Notes under the pieces: model-generated
Seen by the model: only the letters and a program-made list of their open reading frames with translations
What the model was told of the DNA's origin: nothing
The model's database searches: none
Translations under genes and position numbers: made by a program
In this document: in pieces, positions 51,241-62,400 of the stretch
Numbering within the stretch: the stretch's first letter is position 1
Layout of the letters: every line of letters starts with the position of its first letter
NCBI GenBank assembly: GCA_029961685.1
Contig: JARWKL010000007.1
Location: forward strand, 9,137,406-9,201,405
Length of the DNA stretch: 64,000 bases
Origin: Aristolochia californica
Lineage: Eukaryota; Streptophyta; Magnoliopsida; Piperales; Aristolochiaceae
Direction: 5' to 3'

Positions 51241-52500
51241 TAACCCCACCTCCCCCTTTGTTTCTCGACAATTTCAAACCTTGATATATATAAACTAGAA
51301 AGAGTTTACAAGCCCTAAAATTTACAAACACTTTGTGGAATTATTTCTCTCCACATTTGTACGTTTCTAATTTAAATGTATACTTTTTCCTTAAATCAAA
51401 ACTTAAGTACTCACTTTTCCCTTTATCTCTCATAAACAAAAAACATAAGGCAAACATATCACAACAAAATGAACATTTTGGAGTTCATGTATGCAAAAAA
51501 TTTAGAACAACAACAAATGTAAGCAAAGAAAATTTATTCGCACACCACGAAAGAACAAAAAATTTTTGATATCCCTGGTTTGTAAATTCCACTTGTTCAA
51601 CCCTGATAGCTTGGGATTTTATAAGAAAGATATTTCTAATTGATCCTGCATATGTTTTAAATATGGATATCCAAGCTTGAAACATGTTGAAGATGCAGGT
51701 GACATACGTATCCAAACTTCAATAAATTCTTAAGGTTGGGTGCGGTGCGATATTTACCCGAGCCAAACAAGCCATTATTTTGCCCATTTACAATTAATCT
51801 GACTTAACAATCATAGATGATTGTAGAGTGATTTATCGGTCAATCATGTGTAATGGACAATATTTTTGTAAGAAATGACTTATGGATTGGGAGTCAAGAC
51901 TCAGCTAAAAATTCCCCTACCACCCCCTTTGTTTCCAGTTGATTGCAAAGCTTGATATACAAAAACAGGAAAGAGTTTACTATCCCTAAAAGTTACAGAC
52001 ACTTTTTGGAATTATCTCTCTCTACATATGTGCGTTTCCATTTTAGAAGTATACCTTTTCCTTAAAACAAAACCTGAGTTTTCACTTTTCCCTTTATCTC
52101 TCGTAAAAAAAAAGATAAGGCAAACAGATGACAACAAAATTAAAATTTTAGAATTCATGTATGCAAAAAATTTAGAACAACAACAAATGTAAGCAAAGAA
52201 AATTTATTCACACACCACAAATGAACACAAAAGTTTTGATATCCAAGTTTCAAATATTCCACTGGTTCAACCCTGTTAGCTTGGAAAGAGATTTCTAATT
52301 GATCTAGCACATGTTTTTAATGTGGATATGCATGCTTGAAATATGTTCAAGATGCAGATAACCTACGGATCCAAACCTCATTAAATTCTCAAGTTTGGGT
52401 GCGGTGGGATATTTACCCGAGCTAAACAAGCCATTATTTTGCCCATTTACAAAAAAGCTGACCTAACAGTCATAGATGATTGTAAGGTGATTTATGGGTC
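51241..52500 (+). repeat. Monomers including one extra unit relative to the left copy
   Basis: Landmarks lie at 51686 and 52345. After 51.24 kb the partner offset rises from 71 to 72 monomers, so one monomer here has no counterpart at the left end. The sequence at 51.9-52.3 kb matches 3.36-3.8 kb. A short deletion near 52284 joins GCTTGGAA to AGAGATTTC. Confidence 0.78.
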
Positions 52501-54540
52501 AATCATGGGTAGCGGAATAAATTTTTATAAGAAATGACTTATGGATTAGGAGTCAACATCACCTAAAAATTCCCCCGCCACCCCTTTGTTTCCCGACGAT
52601 TGCAAAACCGGATATATAAAAACTAGAAAGAGTTTACAATCCCTAAAAGTTATAGAAACTTTTTGGAATTATCTCTCTCTGCATTTGTGTATTTCCATTT
52701 TAGATGTATATTTTTTCCTTCAATCAAAACTTGAGTTTTGACTTTTCCCTTTCCCTAGTAAACAAAAAAGATAAGGCAAACAGATCACAACAAAATGAAA
52801 ATTTTAGAGTTCATGTATGCAAAAAATTTAGAGCAACAACAGATGTAAGCAAAGAAAATTTCTTCACACACCACAAATGAACACAAAAGTTTTGATATCC
52901 AAGTTTGGGAAAGTCCTCTAGTTCAACCCCGATTGCTTGGAAATTTATAAGAAATAGATTTCTAATTAATCTTGCACATGCTTGAAATGTGGATATGCAT
53001 GTTTGAAATACTTTAAAGATGCAAATGACGTACAGATCCAAACCTCATTAAATTCTCAAGTTTGGGTGTGGTGGGATATTTTCCTGAGCCAAACAAGCCA
53101 TTATTGTGCCCATTTACAAAAAAGTTGTTCTAACCATCATAGATGATTGTAAAGGGATTTATCGGTCAATCATATGTAACTGGCTATATTTTTGTATGAA
53201 ATGATTTATGGATTGGGAGTAAACACTCAGCTAAAAGTTCCCCCGCCTCCCCTTTTATTTCCTGATGATTGCAAAACCTGATATATAAAAACTAGAAAGA
53301 GTTTACAATCCCTAAAAGTTACAGACACTTTTTGGAATTATCTCTCTCTACATTCGGGCGTTTCCATTTTAGATGTATATTTTTCCTTAAATAAAAACAT
53401 GAGTTTTCACTTTTCCCTTTATCTCTCGTAAAAAAAAAAAGATAAGGCAAACACATCGCAACAAAATTAAAATTTTAGAGTTCATGTAGGCAAAAAATTA
53501 AGAACAAAAAAAAATGTAAACAAAGAAAATTTATTCACACAACACAAATGAAAACAAAAATTTAGATATCCAAATTTGGGAAATTCCGCTAGTTCAACCA
53601 AGATATCTTGGAATTTTATAAGAAAGAGATTTCTAATTGATACTGTGCATGTTTTAAATGTGGATATGCATGCTTTAAACTTTTTAAAGATGCAGATTAC
53701 CTAGGAATCTAAACCTCATCAAAATTCTCAAGTTTGGGTGCGGTGGGATATGAACCCGAGCCAAACAAGCCAATATTTTGCCAACTTACAAAAAAACTGA
53801 CCTAACAATCATAGATGATTTAAAAGTGATTTATCAGTCAATCATGAGTAACGGGCTATATTTTTGTAAGAAATGACTTATGGATTGGGAGTCAACACTC
53901 GGCTAAAAATTCCCCCGCCTCCCCGTTTGTTTCCCGACGATTCCAAAACCACATATATAAAAACTTGAAAGTGTTTACAATCCCTAAAAGTTACAGAAAC
54001 TTTTTGGAATTATGTCTCTCTACATTTTTGCGTTTCCATTTTAGATGTATACTTTTTCCTTAAATCAAAACTTGAGATTTCACTTATCCCTATATCTCTC
54101 GTAGACAAAAAAGATAAGGCAAATAGATCACAAAAAAAGAAAAATTTTAAAGTTCATGTTTGCAAAAATTTTAGAACAACAACAAATGTAAGCAAAGAAA
54201 TTTTCTGCACACACTACAAATCAACACAAAAGTTTTGATATCATAGTTTGGGAAATTCCACTAGTTGAACCGTGATAGCTTGGAATTTTATAAGAAAGAG
54301 ATTTCTAATTAATCCTACACATGTTTTAAATGTGGATATGCATGTTTGAAACATGTTTAAGATGCAAATGACCTATGGATCCAAACCTCATTAAATTCTC
54401 AAGTGTGGGTGTAGTGGGATATTTACCCGAGCCCAACAAGCCATTATTTTGCCCATTTACAAAAAAACCTGACCTGACAATCGTAGATGATTGTAAAGTG
54501 ATTTATCGGTCAATCATGCATAACGGGCTATATTTTTGTA
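52501..54540 (+). repeat. Monomer block colinear with 6.6-8.1 kb
   Basis: Landmarks lie at 53012, 53683 and 54355. Shared markers are listed with the left partner block at 6601-8100. The offset is 68 monomers, so about four units present on the left (3.8-6.5 kb) are missing here. Confidence 0.85.
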
Positions 54541-57500
54541 AGAAATGACTTTTGGATTGGGAGTCTACAATCAGCTAAAAATTTCCCCACCTCCCCCATT
54601 GTCTCCCAACGATTGCACAACATAATATATAAAAACTAGAAAGAATTTAGAATCCCTAAATGTAACAGACACTTTTAGGAATTATCTCTCTCTCCATTTG
54701 TACGTTTCCATTTTAGATGTATACTTTTTCCTTAAGTCATAACATGAGTCTTCACTTTTCCCTTTATCTCTCGTAAACAAAAAAGATAAGGCAAACAGAT
54801 CTCAACAACATTAAAATTTTAGAGTACATGTATGCAAAAAAATTAAAACAACAACAAATGTAAGCAAAGAAAATTTATTCACACACCACAAATGAGCACA
54901 AAAGTTTTCATATCCAAGTTTTTGAAATTCTACTAGTTCACCGCTGATAGCTTGAAATTTTATAACAAAAAGATTTCTAATTGATCCTGCACATGTTTTA
55001 AATGTGGATATGCAAGTTTGAAACATGTTAAAGATGCAAAGGACTTATGGATCCAAACCTCATTAAATTCTCAAGTTTGGGTGCGGTGGGATATTTACCC
55101 GAGCCAAACAAATCATTATTTTGCCCATTTACAATAAAGCTTACCTAACAATCATAGATGATTGTAAACTAATTTATCGATCAATAATGCGTAACGGGTT
55201 ACATTTTGGTAAGAAATGAGTTATAGATTGGGAACCAACACTCTGCTAAAAATTCCCCCGCCTCCCCCTTTGTTTCCCGACGATTGCAAAACCTGATATA
55301 TAAAAACAAGAAAGACTTTACAATCCCAAGAAGTTACAAGTACTTTTTGGAATTGTCTCTCTCTACATTTGTGCGTTTCCATTTTAGATGTATACTTTTT
55401 CCTTAAATAAAAACTTGAGTTTTACTTTCCCTTTATCTCTCGTAAACAAAAATGATAAGGCAAACAGATCAATACAAAATGAAACTTTTAGAGTACATGT
55501 ATGCAAAAAATTTAGAACAACAACAAATGTAAGCAAAGAAAAGTTATTTACACACCACAACTGAAAAAAAAAATTTTGATACCCAAGTTTGGGCAATTTC
55601 ACTAGTTCAACCCTGATAGCTTGGAATTTTATAAGAAAGAGATTTATAATTGATCTTGCACATGTTTCAAATGTGAATATGCTTGCTTGAAACATGTTAA
55701 AGATGCAAATGACCTATGGATCCAAACCTCATTAAATTCTCAAGTTTGGGTGCGGTGGGATATTTACCTGAGCCAAACAAGCCATTATTATAAAGGCTGA
55801 CCTAACAATCAAAGATGATTCAAAAGTGATTTATCGGTCAATCATGCGTAACGGGCTATATTTTTGTAAGAAATGATTTATGGATTGGGAGTCTACAATC
55901 AGCTAAAAATTCCCCCACCTCCCCCTTTGTTTCCCATCAATTGCAAAACCTAATATATAAAAACTAGAAAGAGTTTATAATCCCTAAATGTTACAGACAC
56001 TTTTTGGAATTATCTCTCTCTCCATTTGTACGTTTCCATTTTAGATGTATACTTTTTCCATAAATCAAAATATGAATTTTCACTTTTCCCTTTATCTCTC
56101 ATAAACAAAAAAGATAAGGCAAACAGATCACAACAAAATGAAAATTTTAGAGTTTATGTATGAAAAAAATTTAGAACAACAACAAATGTAAGCAAAGAAA
56201 ATTTATTCACACACCACAAATGAACCCAAAAGTTTTGATATCCAAGTTTGGGAAATTCCACTTGTTCAACCCAAATAGCTTGGAATTTTATGAGAAAGAG
56301 ATTTCTAATTGATCCTGCACATGTTTTAAATGTGGATATGCATGCTTGAAACATGTTACAGAAGCAAATGACCAATGGATCCAAACCTCATTAAATTCTC
56401 AAGTTTGGGTGCGGTGCAATATTTACCCAAGCCAAACAAGCCATTATTTTACCAATATACTAAAACTCTGACCTAACAATCGTAGATGATTGTAAAGTGA
56501 TTTATTGGTCAATCATTCATAACGGGCTATGTTTTTTTAAGAACTGACTAAGGGATAGGGAGTCAACACTCGGCTAAACATTTTTCTGCCTCCCCCTTTG
56601 TTTCCCGATGAATGCAAAACATGACATATAAAAACTAGAAAGAGTTTACAGTCCCTAAAAGTTACAGATACTTTTTGTAATTATCTCTCTCAACATTACT
56701 GTGTTTCCATTGTAGATGTATACTTTTTCCTTAAATCAAAACTTTTCACTTTTCCCTTTATCTCTCGTAAACAAAAAACATAAGGCAAATAGATTACAAC
56801 AAAACGAAAATTTTAGAGTTTATGTATGCAAAAATTTAGAACAACAAAAAATGTAAGCAAAGAAAATTTATTCACACACCACAAATGAACACAAAAGTTT
56901 TGATATCCAAGTTTCGGAAATTCCACTAGTTCAACCCTGATAGCTTGGAATTTTATAACAAAGAGATTTTTAATTGATCCTGCACATGTTTTAAATGTGG
57001 ATATGCATGCTTCAAACATGTTAAAGATGCAAATTACCTACGGATCCAAACCTCATTAAATTCTCAAGTTTGGGTGCAGTGGGATATTTACCCGTGCCAA
57101 ACAAGCCATTTACCTAAAAAGCTGACCTAACACTCATAGATGATTCTAAAGTGATTTATCGGTCAATCATACATAACGGGCTATATTTTTTTACGAAATG
57201 ACTTATGGATTGGGAGTCTACAATCAGCTAAAAATTCCCCCTCCTCCCCCTTTGTTTCCCAAAGATTGCAAAACCTAATATATAAAAACTAGAAGAGTTT
57301 AGAATCCCTAAAAGTTATCGACACTTTTTGGAATTATGTCTCTCTCCATTTGTACGTTTCCATTTTAGATGTATAATTTTTCCTTAAATCAAAACATGAG
57401 TTTTCACTTTTCCCTTTATCTCTCTCAAACAAAAATGATAAGGCAAACAGATCACTACAAAATGTAAATTTTAGAGTTCATGTATGCAAAAAATTTAGAA

Positions 57501-57880
57501 CAACAGCAAATGTAAGCAAAGAAAATTTATTTACACACCACAAATGAAGACAAAAATTTTGATATCCAAGTTTGGGTAGTTTCACTAGTTCAACCCTGAT
57601 AGCTTGGAATTTTATGAAAAAGAGATTTATAATTGATCTTGCATATGTTTTAAAAGTGGATATGCTTGCTTGAAACATGTTAAAGATGCAAATGACCTAC
57701 GGATCCAAACCATATTAAATTCTCAAATTTGGGTGTGGTGGGATATTTACCCCAACAAAAGAAGCCATTATATTGCCCATTTACAAAAAAGCTGACCTCA
57801 CAATCATAGATTATTGTAAATAGATTTATCGGCCAATCATGCCTAATGGTCTATATTTTTGTAAGAAATGACTTGTGGAT
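54541..57880 (+). repeat. Local composite repeat with A, X, B and K markers
   Basis: Landmarks lie at 55027, 55696, 56355, 57020 and 57679. AGTCTACAATCAG (marker A) occurs at 54560, 55888 and 57207, two monomers apart each time. X (54933), B (GGGAACCAACACTC, 55229) and K (55588) follow the first A in the same order as at 9.3-10.4 kb. K-like sequence recurs at 57570. The region holds about five more monomers than its left counterpart. Small deletions occur near 55786 and 57105. Confidence 0.78.
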
Positions 57881-59480
57881 TGGAGTCAACACTCAGATAA
57901 AAATTCGCCTGCCTCCCCCTTTGTTTCTAGACGATTGCAAACCCTTATATATAAAAACTAGAAAGAACTTACAAACCTTAAAAGTTACAAAAAAATTTGG
58001 AACTATCTCTCTCTACATTTGTGCATTTCCATTTCAGATGTATACTTTTTCCTAAAATAAATACTTGAGTTTTCACTTTTCCCTTTATCTCTCGTAAACA
58101 AAAAAGATAAGGCAAACAAATCACAAAAAAATGAAAATTTTAGAGTTCATGTATGCAAAAAATTTAGAACAACAACAAATGTAAGCAAAGAAAATTTATT
58201 CACACACCACAAATGAACACAAAAGTTTTGATATCCAAGTTTCGAAAGTTCTACTAGTTAACCCCTGATAGCTTGAATTTTATAAGAAAGAGATTTCTAA
58301 TTATTCCTGCATATGTTTTAAATGTGGATATGCATGCTTGAAACATGTTAGAGATGCAAATGACCTTCGGATCCAAACCTCATTAAATTCTCAAGTTTGG
58401 TTGCAGTGGGATATTTACCCGAGCAAAAAAGTCTTTATTTTGCCCATTTACAAAAAAAACTGACCTAACAATCATAGATGATTGTAAGGTGATTTATCAG
58501 TCAATCATGCATAACGAGCTACATTTTGGAAGAAATTACATATAGAGTGGGAGCCAACACTCATCTAAAAATTCCCCTGTCTCCCCTTTGTTTCCCTACG
58601 ATTGCAAAACCTGATATATTAAAACTAGAAAGAGTTTACAATCCCAAAAAGTTACAGATACTTTTTGGAATTGTCTCTCTCTACATTTGTGCATTTTCAT
58701 TTTAGATGTTTACTTTTTCCTTAAATCAAAACTTGAGTTTTCACTTTTCCCTTTATCTCTAGTAAAAAAAAAGGATAAGGCAAAAATATCCCTACAAAAT
58801 GAAAATTTTAGAGTTCATGTACGCAAAAAATTTAGAACAACAACTAATGTAAGTGAAGAAAATTTATTTACACACCACAAATGAAGACAAAAACTTTTAC
58901 ATCCAAGTTTGGGCAATTTCACTAGTTCAATCCTGATAGCTTGGAATTTTATAAAAAAGAAATTTCTAATTGATCCTACACTTGTTTTAAATGTGGATAT
59001 GCTTGCTTGAAACATGTCAAAGATGGAGATGACCTACAGGTCCAAACGTCATTAAATTCTCAAGTTTTGATGTGGTGGGATATTTACCTGAGGCAAAGAA
59101 GCCATTATTTTGCACTTTTACAAAAAAGAGTACCTAACAATCATAGATGATTGTAAAGTGATTTATCGGTCAATCATGCATTACGGGCTATATTTTTGTA
59201 AGAAATGACTTAGGGATTGGGAGTCAACACTCAGCTAAATATTCCCCCACATCCACATTTGTTTCCCAACGATTGCAATACCTGATATATAAAAACTAGA
59301 AAGAGCTTACTATCCCTAAAAGTTACAGACAATTTTTTGAATTATCTCTCTCGGCATTTGTGCGTTTTCGTCTTAGATATATACTTTTTGCTTAAATCAA
59401 AACTTAAGTTTTCACTTTTCCATTTCTCTCTCGTAAACAAAAAAGATAAGGCAAACATATCACAACAAAATAAAAATGTG
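57881..59480 (+). repeat. Monomer block colinear with 9.4-11.1 kb, ending in a large deletion
   Basis: Landmarks lie at 58347 and 59016. X (58242), B (58549) and K (58908) are in order. The offset to the left copy is 72 monomers (about 48.55 kb). At about 59473 an AACAAAATAAAAAT segment runs straight into GTGGGAATGCATGC, deleting about 184 bp; the landmark interval 59016-59501 is 485 bp. Confidence 0.85.
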
Positions 59481-62400
59481 GGAATGCATGCATGAAACAT
59501 GTTAAAGACGCAAATGACCTATGGATCCAAACCTCATTACATTCTCAAGTTTGGGTGCGCTGGGAAATTTACCCGAGCCAAACAAGCCATTATTTTTCCC
59601 ATTGCAAAAAAAGCTGACCTAATAATCATAGATGATTGTAAAGTGATTTAACGGTCAATCATGTGTAACAGGCTATATCTTTGTAAGAAATGACTTATGG
59701 ATTTGGAGTCAACACTTAGCTAAAAATCCCCCACCACCCCCTTTGTTTCCTGACTATTGAAAAACCTGATAAATAAAAACTAGAAAGAATTTACAATCCC
59801 TAGAAATTACAGTTGGAATTATCTCTCTCTAAATTTGTTCATTTCCATTTGAGATGAATACTTTTTCCTTAAATCAAAACTTGAGTTTTCTCTTTTTCTT
59901 TTTTCTCTCGTAAACAAAAAAGATGAGGCAAACAGATCACTACAAAAAAAAAATTTAGAGTTTATGTTTGGAAAAAATTTAGAACAACAAAAAATTGAAG
60001 CAAAGAAAATTTATTCACACACCACAAATGAACACAAAAATTTAGATATCCAAGTTTGGGAAATTCCACTAGTTGAACACTGATAGCATGGAATTATAAA
60101 GAAAGAGATTTCTAGTTGATCCTGCACATGTTTTAAATGTGGGAATGCATGCTTGAAACATGTTAAAGATGCAAATGACCTACGGATCAAAACCTCATTA
60201 AATTCTCAATTTTTCTATCTGGTGGGATATTTACTCGAGAAAAACCAGCCATTATTATGCCCATTGACAAAAAAGCTGACCTAACAATCATAGATGATTG
60301 AAAAATGATTTATCGGTCAATCATAGATGATTGAAAAAATGGGTTATATTTTTGTAAGAAATGATTTATGGATTGGGAGTAACCACTCAGCTAAAAATTC
60401 CCTCACCTGCCCCTTTGTTTCCCGACGATTGCAAAACTTGATATATAAAAACTAGAAAGAGTTCACAATCCCTAAAAGTTACAGACACTTTTTGAAATTA
60501 TCTCTCACCACATTTGTGCGCTTCCATTTTTGACATATAATTTTTCCTTAAAAAAAAACTTGAGTTTTCGCTTTTCCCTTTATCTCTCCTCAACCAAAAA
60601 GATAAGATCACTTCAAAATGAAATTTTTAGAGTTTATGTATGCAAAAAATTTAGAACAACAACGAAAGTAAGCAAAGAAAATTTATTCACACACTAAAAA
60701 TGAACACAAAAGTTTTTATATCCAAGTTTGGGAAAGCCCACTAGTTCAACCTTGATAGTTTGGAATTTTATAAGAAAGAAATTTCTAATTGATCCTGCAC
60801 ATGTTTTAAATGTGGATATGCATGCTTGAAACATGTTAAAGATGAAGATGACCTAGGGATCCAAACCTCATTAAATTCTCAAGTTTGGGTTCGGTGGGAT
60901 ATTTACCTGAGCCAAAGAAGCTATTATTTTGCCCATTTACAAAAAAGTTGACCTAACAATCATTGAGGATTGTAAACTGATTTATGGGTCAATCATGCGT
61001 AACGAGCTTTATTTTAGTAAGAATTGACTTATGGATTGGGAACCAACACTCAACTAAAAATTCCCCCGCCTCCCCCTTTGTTTCCCAACGATTGCAAAAC
61101 CTGATATATAAAAACTAGAAAGAGTTTACAATCCCACTTTTGGGAATTATCTCTCTCTACATTTGTGCATTTCCATTTTAGATGTATACTTTTTCCTTAA
61201 AACAAAACTTGAGTTTTCACTTTTCCCTTTATCTCTCGTAAAAAAAAAAAAGACAAGATCACAACAAAATAAAAATTTTATAGTTTATGTATGAAAAAAA
61301 TTTAAAACAACAACAAATGTAAGGAAAGAAAATTTATTCACACACCACAAATGAAGACAAAAGTTTTGATATCCAAGTTTGGGAAATTCCACTAGTTCAA
61401 ACCTGCTTGCTAGGGATTTTATGAAAAAGTGATTTGTAGTTGATCCTGCACATGTTTTAAATGTGGTTATGAATGCTTGAAACTTATTATAGATGCAAAT
61501 GACATATGGATCCAAACCTCATTAAATTCCCAAGTTTGAGTGCGGTGGGAGATTTGCCTAAGCCAAACAATCCATTGTTTTGCCCATTCACAAAAAAACT
61601 GACCTAACAATCATAGATAATTGTAAAGTGATTTATCTGTCAGTCATGCGTAATGGGCTATATTTTTTTAAGAAATGACATATGGATTGGGAGTCAACAC
61701 TCAGCTCAAAATTTCCCCGCCTCCCCCTTTGCTTCCCAACGATTGTAAAACCTAATATATAAAAATTAGGAAGAGTTTAAAATCCATAAAAGTTATAGAC
61801 ACTTTTTGGAATTATCTCTCTCTACATTTGTGCATTTCCAATTTAGATGTATACTCTTTCCTTCAATCAAAACTTGAGTTTTCACTTTTCCCTTTATATC
61901 TTGTAAACAAAAAAAAAGGCAAATAGATCGCAACAAAATGAAAATTTTAGAGTTTATGTATGCAAAAAGTTTAGAATAACAACGAATGTAAGCAAAGAAA
62001 GTTTTTTCAAACACCACAAATGAACACAAAATTTTGGCTATCCAAGTTTGGGAAATTCCACTAGTTCAACCCAGATAGGTTGGAATTTTATAAGAAAGAG
62101 ATTTCTAGTTGATCCTGCAAATGTTTTAAATGTGGATATGCATGCTTGAAACATGGTAAAGATGTAGATGACCTATGGATCCAAACCTCATTAAATTCTC
62201 AAGTTTGGGCGCGATGGGATAATTACCAGAGCCAAACAAGACATTTTTTGGCCCATTTTCAAAAAATATGACCTAACAATCATAGATGATTGTAAAGTGA
62301 TTTTTCGGTCAATCACGCATAACGAGCTATATTTTTTTATGAAATGACTTATGGATTGGGAGTCAACACTTAGTTAAAAATTCCACCCGCCTCCCCTATG

